Assembly: GCF_001939735.1 (NCBI RefSeq)
Contig: NZ_MJIL01000095.1
Location: 141,635-205,634 of the forward strand
Reading direction: 5' to 3'
Source: Photobacterium proteolyticum
GTDB lineage: Bacteria > Pseudomonadota > Gammaproteobacteria > Enterobacterales > Vibrionaceae
Length of the DNA stretch: 64,000 nt
In this document: in pieces, positions 40,265 to 49,597 of the stretch
Numbering within the stretch: position 1 is the stretch's first letter
Layout of the letters: each line of letters starts with the position of its first letter
Made by a program: the position numbers and the translations under genes
Notes under the pieces: generated by a model
Told to the model about the DNA's origin: nothing
Seen by the model: the letters and a program-made list of their open reading frames with translations, nothing else
Databases searched by the model: none

Positions 40265-41687
40265 ACGGTATCTCCAAAATAAATGTTGTAGGAGGGCCTT
40301 CAAGCTTCATGCGCCCTCCCATTCTACGAATCATCGATTCAACGATTGTAAGGCCAAGCCCCAAGCCTTTTTCACTTACAAAGGGCTTCCTTAATCTTGC
40401 CCAGTCTCGAGAACCAAGCGGTCCATTGTCTTTAACCCTTACAATCAGTTTTCCGTCACGGAACGATGAAGTTAATGTAACTGGCGCGGTGCCATATTTC
40501 TGAGCATTAGATAACAAATTATCAATACATGTGCCCAGCCAATAAATATTCACGTTTACGGATCTGTCTTCATCCAATACCAGGGACACATCCTCATAAG
40601 GTTCACTTAGGTATTCAATCCATTCGTTGAATGAATCTACCTGCTGAACACTCAGCTCCTGCTGATTAGCCTGTAAATAGTCCTTACTGGCTTCGGCAAG
40701 CTGTCGTAATCGTCTTGAGTCTTCCGTCAAACGCCTGAACTCATCATATAGACTTTCGGGCAAAGCATCAAAGTGACGTCTAAACCCTTCGACAGTCAGC
40801 GCCAAGCTGGCGATCGGCGTTCTGAGCTCATGAGTCAGTATTTGCAATACCAGCATCCTTTCCTGCATGGCACGACGACGAATGCGCAATCGATATGCTC
40901 CCCAGCCAATCAATAAGGCAACATTGGCAACAAGTAGACCAACCAACAAATAAAATGTCAGATGAGATTTATCCACCTCCTGCCAACATAGGTTGCCGCT
41001 TTTAACCAAACAAAAGTCAGTCTGGTTCAATCGGCTAAATGTAATATCATATTTATCAAGCGCAAAAGACCATGTTGGCTGGTCATAAATATGGTACTCA
41101 TTGCCATTCCTAATCCAGAGTTCGCCGTTAGAGATAAAGGTCTCTGCCCCAGCGATAAATACCTGAATTTCATTGCTGCTCATGCGCTGCAAACGGCCAA
41201 GAATAGTATTCGTTGGGGCCAGTTTCCTTTCCTGAATATGCAAAAAACCATCAAGCTGCTCTGCTGAATCAGGGTGCTTTTCCAGATACCGGTCAGCATA
41301 GCTTCCACCACCAGGATGAATATAACCAGAGCGTACAAACCACCCCTTTGGCAATACTGTATTGTTACAAATGGCTCTGGTGAAAACGACAGGTTGAGTA
41401 ACCAGAGGACTGACAGGCCAGGGACCTTTGCAAGTAATTGCGTTGGTATAAAGCCTTTTCAGTGATTTGAGTGGGTATGCTGCCGATTGAGGTAACAAAC
41501 TAGAAGGTAATAACAACGAGTTTGGGAAGCGGCTTTGAAGCTGACGAAAATCGTATGTCGCTAAAGGCTCACTATTAAGTAGCTCTGAGCGCACCGCGCT
41601 AAGTCGATCGGGTAAATTCTCAACTGAAGCCAGGCTAGGCCCTGAAACAAATAGCAAAATTAATAAGACATACTTTTTCATAAGCAA
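40239..41687 (-). CDS. vxrA: VxrA (WigK) sensor histidine kinase
   Basis: The 482-residue kinase has a signal peptide (KKYVLLILLFVSGPSLASVE), a periplasmic DUF3404-type sensor (about 22-230), and a membrane helix (LTFYLLVGLLVANVALLIGW). The H-box is LTHELRTPIASLAL, the N-box LGTCIDNLLSNAQKYG, and the catalytic G-boxes are VKDNGPLG and KGLGLGLTIV. This is the layout of VxrA/WigK, which senses cell-wall damage. It is first in the vxrABC operon. Confidence 0.92.
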   Translation of the reverse strand: MLMKKYVLLILLFVSGPSLASVENLPDRLSAVRSELLNSEPLATYDFRQLQSRFPNSLLLPSSLLPQSAAYPLKSLKRLYTNAITCKGPWPVSPLVTQPVVFTRAICNNTVLPKGWFVRSGYIHPGGGSYADRYLEKHPDSAEQLDGFLHIQERKLAPTNTILGRLQRMSSNEIQVFIAGAETFISNGELWIRNGNEYHIYDQPTWSFALDKYDITFSRLNQTDFCLVKSGNLCWQEVDKSHLTFYLLVGLLVANVALLIGWGAYRLRIRRRAMQERMLVLQILTHELRTPIASLALTVEGFRRHFDALPESLYDEFRRLTEDSRRLRQLAEASKDYLQANQQELSVQQVDSFNEWIEYLSEPYEDVSLVLDEDRSVNVNIYWLGTCIDNLLSNAQKYGTAPVTLTSSFRDGKLIVRVKDNGPLGSRDWARLRKPFVSEKGLGLGLTIVESMIRRMGGRMKLEGPPTTFILEIPCESNSASG

Positions 41688-41808
41688 AGTGTATCACTCA
41701 ATGACCCCCTATTGTCAGAAAATTGTCATTAGTTTAAGACAGTTATGAAACAAGCACTTTCGTGCTATTAAAGTGATTGTTATTTCAGGCAGAAATTATT
41801 CAAAAAAA

Positions 41809-41831
41809 ATGGGAGCCCCAAAGGCTCCCAT
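41809..41831 (-). terminator. Terminator of pntAB
   Basis: ATGGGAGCC (41809-41817) pairs with GGCTCCCAT (41823-41831); on the minus strand a run of eight T follows, 26 bases after pntB. Confidence 0.9.
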
Positions 41832-41856
41832 TATTATCTATCTCAATATACAAATA

Positions 41857-43230
41857 TTAGATATGTTCAAGAATCTTGTTACAAGAATCTTTTGCATCAC
41901 CAAATAGCATCTGAGAGTTTTCTTTAAAGAACAATGGATTTTGTACACCAGCATAACCAGGGTTCATTGAACGTTTAAAGACAATAACGTGCTTGGCATT
42001 CCAAACTTCTAATACAGGCATACCTGCGATTGGGCTGTTCGGGTCTTCCATCGCCGCTGGGTTCACTGTATCGTTCGCGCCGATTACCAGTACAACATCC
42101 GTCTCGGACAGATCATCGTTAATCTCATCCATTTCAAGAACGACGTCATAAGGTACTTTCGCTTCAGCAAGCAGTACGTTCATGTGGCCAGGCAGACGAC
42201 CCGCTACTGGGTGAATACCGAAACGCACATTAACACCTTTCTTGCGTAGCTTGTCAGTGATCTCATGTACTGGATACTGTGCCTGGGCAACGGCCATACC
42301 GTATCCAGGAGTGATCACAACAGACTTCGCATCACACAGCATTTCAGCGACTTCTTCAGCCGACGCTTCGCGGTGCTCGCCGTAATCTTGATCTGCTGAC
42401 TCAACAACTTCGGTACCGAAACCACCGGCAATAACGCTGATGAACGAACGGTTCATCGCCTTACACATGATGTAAGAAAGGATTGCACCAGAAGAACCAA
42501 CCAGAGCACCTGTTACGATTAGCAGGTCGTTCGCCAGCATGAAACCAGCTGCTGCCGCTGCCCAACCTGAGTAGGAGTTAAGCATTGAAACAACAACAGG
42601 CATATCCGCACCACCGATTGAAGCAACCAGGTGATAACCGAACGCAAATGCAATCAAGGTAACAAGGATAAGCGCGAACGTTGAACCTTCTACACTCACG
42701 AAGTAGAACATCAGAAGAACTGAAACTACAATCGCAGCCAGGTTTAGCTTGTGACGGTGTGGAAGCATCAGAGACTTAGAGTCAATAATGCCACGCAGCT
42801 TACCGAACGCTACAATCGAACCGGTAAAGGTTACCGCACCGATGAATACACCAAGGAACACTTCAACAAGGTGAATGTTCAATAGCGCACCAGTTAGGTC
42901 ACCATGGTCAATGTAAGTGTTAAAGCCAACAAGAACAGCAGCCAGACCTACAAAGCTGTGAAGAATAGCAACCAGTTCTGGCATTTCAGTCATTTCAACT
43001 TTCTGCGCCAGACGGATACCAATAGCTCCACCAATTACCATCGCCAGAATAATCCAACCAGTTCCCTGTGCTTCAGGACCGAAAATAGTGGCAATCAGCG
43101 CAATAGCCATACCCGCAATACCGTAATAGTTACCGGCGCGTGCGGTTTCTTGCTTGGATAGACCCGCAAGAGACATGATAAAAAGTACCGCAGCAACAAT
43201 ATATGCTGCTTGTACGATTCCTGCAGACAT
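41857..43230 (-). CDS. pntB: NAD(P) transhydrogenase beta subunit
   Basis: The 457-residue integral membrane protein has about nine N-terminal helices (domain II). A cytosolic NADP(H)-binding domain III covers about 280-457, with VVITPGYGMAVAQAQYPVHE, FGIHPVAGRLPGHMNVLLAE and VLVIGANDTVNPAA. With PntA it couples proton entry to hydride transfer from NADH to NADP+. It follows pntA by 10 bases and ends at a strong terminator. Confidence 0.96.
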   Translation of the reverse strand: MSAGIVQAAYIVAAVLFIMSLAGLSKQETARAGNYYGIAGMAIALIATIFGPEAQGTGWIILAMVIGGAIGIRLAQKVEMTEMPELVAILHSFVGLAAVLVGFNTYIDHGDLTGALLNIHLVEVFLGVFIGAVTFTGSIVAFGKLRGIIDSKSLMLPHRHKLNLAAIVVSVLLMFYFVSVEGSTFALILVTLIAFAFGYHLVASIGGADMPVVVSMLNSYSGWAAAAAGFMLANDLLIVTGALVGSSGAILSYIMCKAMNRSFISVIAGGFGTEVVESADQDYGEHREASAEEVAEMLCDAKSVVITPGYGMAVAQAQYPVHEITDKLRKKGVNVRFGIHPVAGRLPGHMNVLLAEAKVPYDVVLEMDEINDDLSETDVVLVIGANDTVNPAAMEDPNSPIAGMPVLEVWNAKHVIVFKRSMNPGYAGVQNPLFFKENSQMLFGDAKDSCNKILEHI

Positions 43231-43240
43231 GTGTTACTCC

Positions 43241-44797
43241 TTATTTGTCTTTACGGAACATTTCAAGCATCCGCTTGGTGACGAAGAAGCCACCGAATAT
43301 GTTGATACTTGCAATGAGTACGGCAATAAATGCTAAGAGAGTGACCAAACCGATACCTTGACCGATCTGCAATAAAGCACCAACGATGATGATGCCGGAA
43401 ATTGCATTGGTAACAGACATTAGCGGTGTATGCAGTGCGTGCGTTACGTTCCATACAACGTAGTAACCCACAACACATGCCAGTACGAATACCGTAAAGT
43501 GAGAAAGGAATTCAGCAGGCGCGTAATTTGCGATCCAACCAAATGCTGCAATACCAGCAGCCATCAGTCCGTATTTCTTCGCCGGAGAAGCAGGCTCTTC
43601 TTTCACCTCTTCTGGCGCAGCAACTTCCTGAACTGGCTGTTGTGGCTGAGCAGATACCTTGATAGGTGGCGCAGGCCAAGTTACTTCACCTTCTTTGATA
43701 ACAGTAAGACCGCGTAACACTTCGTCGTCGAAGTTGATGTCGATATTACCGTCTTTTTCTTTACAAAGAAGTTTAAGCAGGTTAACCAGGTTTGTACCGT
43801 ACAGCTGAGAAGACTGCGTAGGCAGACGACCAACCATATCAGTGTAACCAATGATCTTAACGCCGTTCTCGGTAGTAATAACCTTGTCAGCCTCGGTGTA
43901 AGCACAGTTACCACCGTTTGCTGCCGCAAGGTCAACGATAACACTGCCCGACTTCATTGAATCAACCATCTCTTTGGTGATCAATTCCGGTGCCGGACGG
44001 CCAGGGATCAATGCGGTTGTAATGATGATATCAACGTCTTTGGCCTGCTCTGCGTATAGACGCTCGGCAGCTTTGTTGAACTCATCAGACATTTCTTTTG
44101 CATAGCCATCACCAGTGCTGGTGTCTTCCTTGTAGTCGACTTCAAGGAATTCGGCTCCCATGGATTCAACCTGCTCTTTAACTTCAGGACGAACGTCAAA
44201 GGCACGAACGATAGCACCCAGGCTACCAGCAGCACCGATAGCAGCAAGACCGGCAACACCAGCACCCGCAACAAGTACTTTGGCAGGCGGTACTTTACCA
44301 GCTGCAGTAATTTGGCCCGTAAAGAAACGTCCAAACTCGTGAGCTGACTCAACAACAGCGCGATAACCGGCAATGTTAGCCATCGAACTCAAGGCATCAA
44401 GTGCCTGAGCACGAGAAATACGAGGCACTGAGTCCATTGCCATTACGTTGATGTTTTTGCCTGATAGCTTTTCGAGCAACTCAGGATTCTGAGCCGGCCA
44501 AATGAAGCTGACAAGGCTTGCGCCTTCTTTAATCAAGTCAAATTCGTCAACGCCAGTTTCATCGTTTACCTGCGGTGCATTAACTTTCAGAATAAGATCT
44601 GACTGCCATACTTCCTCAGTTGAAACGACTGTCGCACCCGCAGCTTCATAAGCTGCATTGTCGAAACTTGCGTGTATACCAGCGTTTTGCTCAATCGCAA
44701 CGCTGAACCCCATTTTTATAAGCTGATCAACCGTTTTAGGTGTCGCAGCCACTCGCGTTTCATTGGCGAGTATTTCTTTTGGCACACCAATTTGCAT
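43241..44797 (-). CDS. pntA: NAD(P) transhydrogenase alpha subunit
   Basis: The start is ATG 44797 (MQIGVPKEILANETRVAATP) with AGGGAA upstream; length 518 residues. Domain I resembles alanine dehydrogenase: VLVAGAGVAGLAAIGAAGSL near 165 and AADFE-free FDVRPEVKEQVESMGAEFLE. DIIITTALIPGRPAPELIT and VGRLPTQSSQLYGTNL follow. A Pro/Glu/Ala linker near 385 leads to four C-terminal membrane helices. It forms the proton-pumping transhydrogenase with PntB. Confidence 0.96.
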   Translation of the reverse strand: MQIGVPKEILANETRVAATPKTVDQLIKMGFSVAIEQNAGIHASFDNAAYEAAGATVVSTEEVWQSDLILKVNAPQVNDETGVDEFDLIKEGASLVSFIWPAQNPELLEKLSGKNINVMAMDSVPRISRAQALDALSSMANIAGYRAVVESAHEFGRFFTGQITAAGKVPPAKVLVAGAGVAGLAAIGAAGSLGAIVRAFDVRPEVKEQVESMGAEFLEVDYKEDTSTGDGYAKEMSDEFNKAAERLYAEQAKDVDIIITTALIPGRPAPELITKEMVDSMKSGSVIVDLAAANGGNCAYTEADKVITTENGVKIIGYTDMVGRLPTQSSQLYGTNLVNLLKLLCKEKDGNIDINFDDEVLRGLTVIKEGEVTWPAPPIKVSAQPQQPVQEVAAPEEVKEEPASPAKKYGLMAAGIAAFGWIANYAPAEFLSHFTVFVLACVVGYYVVWNVTHALHTPLMSVTNAISGIIIVGALLQIGQGIGLVTLLAFIAVLIASINIFGGFFVTKRMLEMFRKDK

Positions 44798-45252
44798 TAT
44801 TATTCCCTGAACATTGGCAAAGAAGTAACGATTTTGTATCCAACCCACTCAGTAATATCAAGTACTTTGTAGGAATAATACAAAACTTTCCAACATATAC
44901 GTTGTTATTTACAACGAATGTTACCTTCTAACAGAAATAAAAGAACGTTTATAACACCTGGACAGAGGTCAAACCACGAATAAAATTAACAAAATACGCA
45001 CGAAAAGCTGCATAAATCGCCATGCTTACCGAGTTTAACCATCTAATCGTCCAAAACAGCACTCTGATTGTGCAGAATACTTGTTTAAAACTCACCAGAA
45101 GAAGATACGCCTTGAAAGCTTAATTGGCATAACTTAAGCCTATCTATCCCTGATGAAGTTGCGCAAAACTTACTACTTCCCAGTAGCACCACCTGCCCAG
45201 ACAAAAACAAAAAAAGCCAGTGGCAGGTACTGGCTTCTTTTGAATAGAATTC
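44798..45252. other. Intergenic region upstream of pntA
   Basis: About 455 bases hold the pntAB promoter and, at 45214-45236, the terminator of the HlyU-family gene. No supported gene or RNA was recognised. Confidence 0.4.
45214..45236 (-). terminator. Terminator of the HlyU-family gene
   Basis: AAGCCAGT (45214-45221) pairs with ACTGGCTT (45229-45236); on the minus strand a T-rich run follows, 17 bases after the gene. Confidence 0.8.
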
Positions 45253-45540
45253 TCACTGAAACATGCTGTCGCCAGTTTGATCGATGAACATCTTCGCTTT
45301 GTTCAACATAAACTCTTCAGCATCTTGCTTTGATGCAAGTAAATCTGAGCGAATAAATGTATGAGTTTTCATCTCTCCATCAATTTGCTTGCAGATCCGG
45401 CCTGCTATACGGAATTGCCCGCCTTCAGCAATAGGCTCTGGATAGATCAGATAGCCTTCGTATTCTACAGGCTCCACCTCAGAAACCTTGCTTTCTTTAT
45501 CTAACCCAAACAGTTTTGAGAAAAAACCCACTAAATTCAT
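45253..45540 (-). CDS. HlyU-family protein
   Basis: The 95-residue protein fits the small HlyU family (PF10115-type): FFSKLFGLDKESK at the start, VEYEGYLIYPEPIAEGGQFR, IAGRICKQIDGE, THTFIRSDLLASKQDAEEFM. Despite the name it has no winged HTH like the Vibrio HlyU activator, so a regulatory role is uncertain. It is a single gene with its own terminator. Confidence 0.83.
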   Translation of the reverse strand: MNLVGFFSKLFGLDKESKVSEVEPVEYEGYLIYPEPIAEGGQFRIAGRICKQIDGEMKTHTFIRSDLLASKQDAEEFMLNKAKMFIDQTGDSMFQ

Positions 45541-45692
45541 CTCCGTGGCTTATACACATACGGGACCATAATGCCATATTCTTGAAAAAAATAATTAAAC
45601 CAAGATTAAAATATGGCAAAAAAGTTCAATAAAAATGCCGCCCACAGAAACAAGATTGCAACAATTCAGATAAGATTAATTAAAGAAGACAA

Positions 45693-45716
45693 AAACGCCG
45701 GCAAAAGCCGGCGTTT
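45693..45716 (-). terminator. Terminator of the DUF1127 gene
   Basis: AAACGCCGGC (45693-45702) pairs with GCCGGCGTTT (45707-45716) around AAAA, 30 bases after the stop on the minus strand. Confidence 0.85.
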
Positions 45717-45745
45717 CTTTGATGTCCTTTGGTTCTGACTTGCTG

Positions 45746-45937
45746 CTATCGGTACAGACCGATGTCTTTTTGCAGGTGCGCAGGTAAATCAGAAACATTA
45801 TATTGCTTAGGCGTTTTTTTACCACCAAACAAGATATCCAATGCGTGTGCAATCAATCCTTTGATGTTAACCGCATAGGCTTTTTTGTCCATTGCGGCTG
45901 GGGTTGCGATGGTGTCAAAATTCAGTGCCTGTGCCAT
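45746..45937 (-). CDS. DUF1127 small protein
   Basis: The 63-residue protein ends in the DUF1127 (YjiS-like) signature, PKQYNVSDLPAHLQKDIGLY, preceded by an amphipathic helix (IKGLIAHALDILFGG). Such small Arg/Lys-poor regulators bind RNA or influence phosphate and carbon metabolism in some bacteria. The role here is unknown. Confidence 0.83.
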   Translation of the reverse strand: MAQALNFDTIATPAAMDKKAYAVNIKGLIAHALDILFGGKKTPKQYNVSDLPAHLQKDIGLYR

Positions 45938-46205
45938 GATTGCCTCTCTTTTGTTGTATTTTTGAACTGAGGTAATCTTAACTGCTTATTTTTCCTTCCA
46001 AAAATGACAATATTTCCATATCAGGATTAGTTTTCCTAATGTGTTAAGTTGCAGTTAAAAGGGCAAAAAAAGCCTAGTCTAAAGCTGCAGGTTTTATGCA
46101 TAAATACCCGCAAAAACACCATTCAATTGCTTGTTTAGCATAAGCTTGCATTCGGCTTACTTTTTGTATAACAATAATGCAACATGTCATAAGAAAATAA
46201 AATTT

Positions 46206-47159
46206 ATGCTGAGCTTCCTATCACGTCATTCGTCTCTATTACTTATCATTGCAGCTGTATGCGGGTTCGCATTTCCATCAGCTTCCGCAGCCGTATTTCC
46301 CTACCTTCCCTATATTTTATTTTGCTTAATGCTCTTTACATTGCTTGGCATGCAACAGCGCGAATTAATCAAAATGCTGGCACTGCGCTCTGTGTGGCTA
46401 TATGCCGGCTTTCATTCCGTGTTCCTCTCACTCGTAAGCTGTTCTATAGCCCTTCTTGCTGGCGCCAGCGCCTCACTAACGCTTGCTATATCAGCTGTCG
46501 CTGCCACAGGCTCACTATTTGCCACGCCTGCCATAGCCCGCTCTGTGGGCCTTGAGCCCCTAAAAGCAATGGCCATAACCATCTCTTCGACACTGCTAAT
46601 GCCTGTTGTGCTCTATGTGAACTTATTGCTTTTTCAGGACAGTAGCTTTTCACTGGATATGCAAAGCTACCTTCAGCGTTTGGTTATATTCATTTTTGGC
46701 CCAATGCTATTTTCTGCAGTGTGTTACCGTGTTGTTCCTCGTAACCTGCTCAGCCGGGTACATGCAAAACTATCCCAGGTAACTATCTTATTAGTGTTGG
46801 CTTTTCCATTTGGCCTGATTGGCCCTTTTAGGGAAGTATTCGATCAGTCATATTCAGCAGGTATCGTTTTCTTCTTTATTGGACTAGCTATTTGCGCCTT
46901 ATACTTTCTTGCAGGTTATGTAGCCTACGCCAGGGCTGGTATCAATGAAGGATTACTGGCAGCGATTACCTCAGCTAATCGTAATGTACTGCTTACATTT
47001 ACCGTTGCAGGCAGCTACCTGGGGCCCGATTTTTTGATCCTGATGGGGGCAATTCAACTACCTACCTATTGTTTACCTATGCTCGTCAAGTGGCTCAATC
47101 GCTATCTAAGAAAAAGTACTGTACTCAAAACATCAGCGTCCTCCAATGCTGATATCTAA
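46206..47159 (+). CDS. BASS-family (bile acid:Na+ symporter-like) transporter
   Basis: The start is ATG 46206 (MLSFLSRHSSLLLIIAAVCG), giving 317 residues and about ten membrane helices. Family-like features are the inverted-repeat layout, SAVAATGSLFATPAIARSVG in the first half and GLLAAITSANRNVLLTFTVA in the second, which recalls the Na+-site region of BASS carriers. The substrate is unknown. An upstream ATG at 46131 is in frame but lacks a helix or binding site. Confidence 0.78.
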   Translation: MLSFLSRHSSLLLIIAAVCGFAFPSASAAVFPYLPYILFCLMLFTLLGMQQRELIKMLALRSVWLYAGFHSVFLSLVSCSIALLAGASASLTLAISAVAATGSLFATPAIARSVGLEPLKAMAITISSTLLMPVVLYVNLLLFQDSSFSLDMQSYLQRLVIFIFGPMLFSAVCYRVVPRNLLSRVHAKLSQVTILLVLAFPFGLIGPFREVFDQSYSAGIVFFFIGLAICALYFLAGYVAYARAGINEGLLAAITSANRNVLLTFTVAGSYLGPDFLILMGAIQLPTYCLPMLVKWLNRYLRKSTVLKTSASSNADI

Positions 47160-47281
47160 CGACCAAGGAAGCTGGTTGAAATCCGCGCGAACTCTGATGA
47201 CAAATCACTCAGCGAGCCATCCAGTTCAAACTTATGCGCCAAAATCGACACTTTCTCTTGCTTGTATCGGTTGATTTCCAT
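47156..47281 (-). CDS. Possible 41-aa small protein
   Basis: A complete short frame (MEINRYKQEKVSILAHKFEL, then DLSSEFARIST and LGR at the end) converges with the transporter gene; its stop overlaps that gene's stop. Its composition looks protein-like (charged, helical), but the ribosome-binding site is weak. It could be a small protein or chance. Confidence 0.35.
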   Translation of the reverse strand: MEINRYKQEKVSILAHKFELDGSLSDLSSEFARISTSFLGR

Positions 47282-47295
47282 AAGATTTCTTCGAA

Positions 47296-47480
47296 TTCTC
47301 AGGGCGGGGCGAAATTCCCCACCGGCGGTAGTTCAAACAGCAGAGTCTGCCATTTGAAAAGCCCGCGAGCGCTTAAAAGGTTTGTTACGCAACCAACCTT
47401 TTAAGGTCAGCAGATCTGGTCCAGTACTTACTATAAGTATCAATCCAGAGCCGACGGTTATAGTCCGGATGAAAGAGAAT
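47296..47480 (+). ncRNA. FMN riboswitch (RFN element)
   Basis: The conserved blocks are all present: TTCTCAGGGCGGGGCGAAAT (47296-47315), CCCCACCGGCGGTA, AGCCCGCGAGCG, GGTCAGCAGATCTGGT, CAGAGCCGACGGTTATAGTC and GGATGAAAGAGAAT. It lies about 150 bases upstream of ribB. FMN binding lowers riboflavin gene expression, by early termination or by hiding the ribosome-binding site. Confidence 0.97.
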
Positions 47481-47633
47481 CGGTGATGGCCCTTGGCCAT
47501 AGGCTTTTACAATACAAATGCCGATGCAAGTTGGCTTTGTTATACCTTTCTGTAAAGCTATTTTAGCATTGGCTAAAACGCTGACTTTTCACGCCCTGAT
47601 TCTGGTATCTTTTTTATTTGGAGTACTTTTACC

Positions 47634-48311
47634 ATGAATCAGTCACTACTATCCCCTTTTGGTACGCCGTTCGAGCGTGTTGAAGCTGGTCTTGATGCAA
47701 TCCGCAACGGTCGCGGTGTTCTTGTTGTTGACGATGAAGATCGTGAAAACGAAGGAGACATCATTTTCTCTGCTGAAACACTTACCGCAGAACAAATGGC
47801 AATTATGATCCGTGAATGTTCAGGCATTGTTTGCCTGTGCCTGACTGAAGAGCGCGTCGAGCAGCTTGAACTACCAATGATGGTTGAAAACAATACCAGT
47901 GCAAACCAGACTGGATTCACCGTCACTATCGAAGCGGCCCATGGTGTAACTACAGGCGTATCTGCAGCCGATCGTGTAACGACGATTAAAGCGGCAATTG
48001 CAGACGGAGCAAAACCTGCCGATTTAAGCCGCCCTGGTCATGTATTCCCACTTAAAGCAAATCCTGAAGGTGTACTGGCGCGTCGTGGTCATACCGAAGC
48101 AACTATTGATTTGATGAGGCTTTCAGGCTTGAAGCCTTACGGTGTACTTTGTGAGCTCACTAATCCAGATGGCACAATGGCCCGCCTGCCAGAAGTAATT
48201 AAGTTTGGTGAGAAGTTTGATATGCCTGTACTGACAATCGAAGATTTAGCCGCTTATCGACTAGCAAAGGAAGTCGCTAATTCTGAACAGCCAGAGGCTA
48301 TTACCGCTTGA
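47634..48311 (+). CDS. ribB: 3,4-dihydroxy-2-butanone 4-phosphate synthase
   Basis: The 225-residue enzyme makes the four-carbon precursor of riboflavin from ribulose 5-phosphate. It carries VVDDEDRENEGDIIFSAE (acidic metal and catalytic loop, near 30-47), AHGVTTGVSAADR and SRPGHVFPLKANPEGVLARR, with HTEATIDLMRLSGL near 152. There is no GTP cyclohydrolase II domain, so it is RibB rather than RibBA. It is controlled by the upstream FMN riboswitch and followed by a terminator. Confidence 0.96.
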   Translation: MNQSLLSPFGTPFERVEAGLDAIRNGRGVLVVDDEDRENEGDIIFSAETLTAEQMAIMIRECSGIVCLCLTEERVEQLELPMMVENNTSANQTGFTVTIEAAHGVTTGVSAADRVTTIKAAIADGAKPADLSRPGHVFPLKANPEGVLARRGHTEATIDLMRLSGLKPYGVLCELTNPDGTMARLPEVIKFGEKFDMPVLTIEDLAAYRLAKEVANSEQPEAITA

Positions 48312-48329
48312 TAAGTGAGAAATGAGACT

Positions 48330-48357
48330 AAAAAGCCGCGACCAAGCGCGGCTTTTT
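48330..48357 (+). terminator. Terminator of ribB
   Basis: AAAAAGCCGCG (48330-48340) pairs with CGCGGCTTTTT (48347-48357), 18 bases after the ribB stop. Confidence 0.92.
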
Positions 48358-48405
48358 ACCGATCAACGCATTCATTATATTCACAGTAGGTATATCCAAA
48401 TAGTG

Positions 48406-48498
48406 TTAAACGCCAGCTGCTGGGATAAAATAAATCAACACAGACCAAGCTGAAATCCACCCAGTTACCATTGCCACATCGACCCAATCACGACTCAT
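48406..48498 (-). CDS. Possible 30-aa membrane microprotein
   Basis: The frame begins MSRDWVDVAMVTGWISAWSV and ends LIYFIPAAGV: one hydrophobic helix with a charged N-terminus. GGAG lies 9 bases before the ATG at 48498. It is the only coding candidate in the 443 bases between ribB and the CatB-like gene. Confidence 0.5.
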   Translation of the reverse strand: MSRDWVDVAMVTGWISAWSVLIYFIPAAGV

Positions 48499-48644
48499 AC
48501 CACATCTCCACAATTACTTACCTGACTACCTTTTATCGTCATAGGCTTTTAAGTCTTTAGTTTTTTTTTGCATCTTTCTATTAATTAGCTGAATTATTTT
48601 TAACTTGCTCCCAAATATATTCCCCTCCTGAATAAATAAAAAAA

Positions 48645-48668
48645 GGAGTGCCATTTAAATGGCACTCC
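48645..48668 (-). terminator. Palindromic terminator of the CatB-like gene
   Basis: The 24 bp GGAGTGCCATTT / AAATGGCACTCC form a perfect palindrome. On the minus strand a run of seven T follows. Confidence 0.75.
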
Positions 48669-48754
48669 AGATGCTCAAATTACAATATTTTGACGACATT
48701 TAACGGCAATAAAGCGCAATTTCGATGCAGTTATTACGTTAAGATTCTGAGACT

Positions 48755-49396
48755 TTACTCTTGTTCATAGTCTTTGATTGCCCTTTCAAGGGCGGTCAAA
48801 TCAGAGCTGCATAAATATGGTTTCAGGGAGTCGAACTTATCTTCAGGCCAACTGTAGATATCAAATTCTACCAATTTATCTATCACCTCACGGGAAAAAC
48901 GATAGCGTATATGCTTTGCCGGATTGCCTCCAACAATACTATAGGGCTCAACGTTCTTGGTAACGACACTATTGGCGGCTATCACCGCTCCCTCACCTAT
49001 TGTAACGCCAGGCATAATCATTGCCCGCATACCAATCCAGCAACCATCACCTATATGGGTATCACCTTTACCGATATAGGATTCTTCAATATGATCCATA
49101 AACGGGTAGAGCGAAAACCAATCAACCCGGTGGTTATGGTTTCCTCCCATCAAAATGACAACTTCTGCCGCGATACACACATAGTCACCGATATAGAGTT
49201 TATCGACTTCCCATCGTGTGGGCGCATCACGGGTTAGCTCATCACCGAGCAGGTAACGAACCACGGATTGTTCAAAACCATCGTCCCAATAATCACTGTA
49301 ATAACTGTGATTGCCCTTAACGACAATATTTTTATTAGTGACAACGTCACTAAGCAGTTGAGTTTTTGTCCAAGTTTTATTTGTCAGTTTTTTCAT
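48755..49396 (-). CDS. CatB-like xenobiotic acetyltransferase
   Basis: The start is placed at ATG 49396 (KKLTNKTWTKTQ), giving 213 residues; ATG 49417 is an alternative. It is a left-handed beta-helix acetyltransferase of the CatB/Vat class. SYYSDYWDD and YIGDYVCIAAEVVILMGGNH occur, with the catalytic His in GGNHNHRVDW, then DTHIGDGCWIGMRAMIMPGV, TIGEGAVIAANSVVTK and PYSIVGGNPAKHI. Family members inactivate chloramphenicol or streptogramins, but many chromosomal copies act on unknown substrates. Confidence 0.87.
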   Translation of the reverse strand: MKKLTNKTWTKTQLLSDVVTNKNIVVKGNHSYYSDYWDDGFEQSVVRYLLGDELTRDAPTRWEVDKLYIGDYVCIAAEVVILMGGNHNHRVDWFSLYPFMDHIEESYIGKGDTHIGDGCWIGMRAMIMPGVTIGEGAVIAANSVVTKNVEPYSIVGGNPAKHIRYRFSREVIDKLVEFDIYSWPEDKFDSLKPYLCSSDLTALERAIKDYEQE

Positions 49397-49597
49397 GGCA
49401 TCGCCTATATCAGTCAATCAGCTGACTGTTTCGTTATTTGCTCTGCGCCACGGAACGTTATGAAGTTTGTCCAAACAAACCCCGTCGTCTATGGCGATAA
49501 TTCTACGTCCGGAGAATTATCACCGCCTTGCTAACCCTTGGTTGGTTTAGCAACGGCCTATAAAAGGTGTATTGATTCATTTTGGTGACTTATCTAA

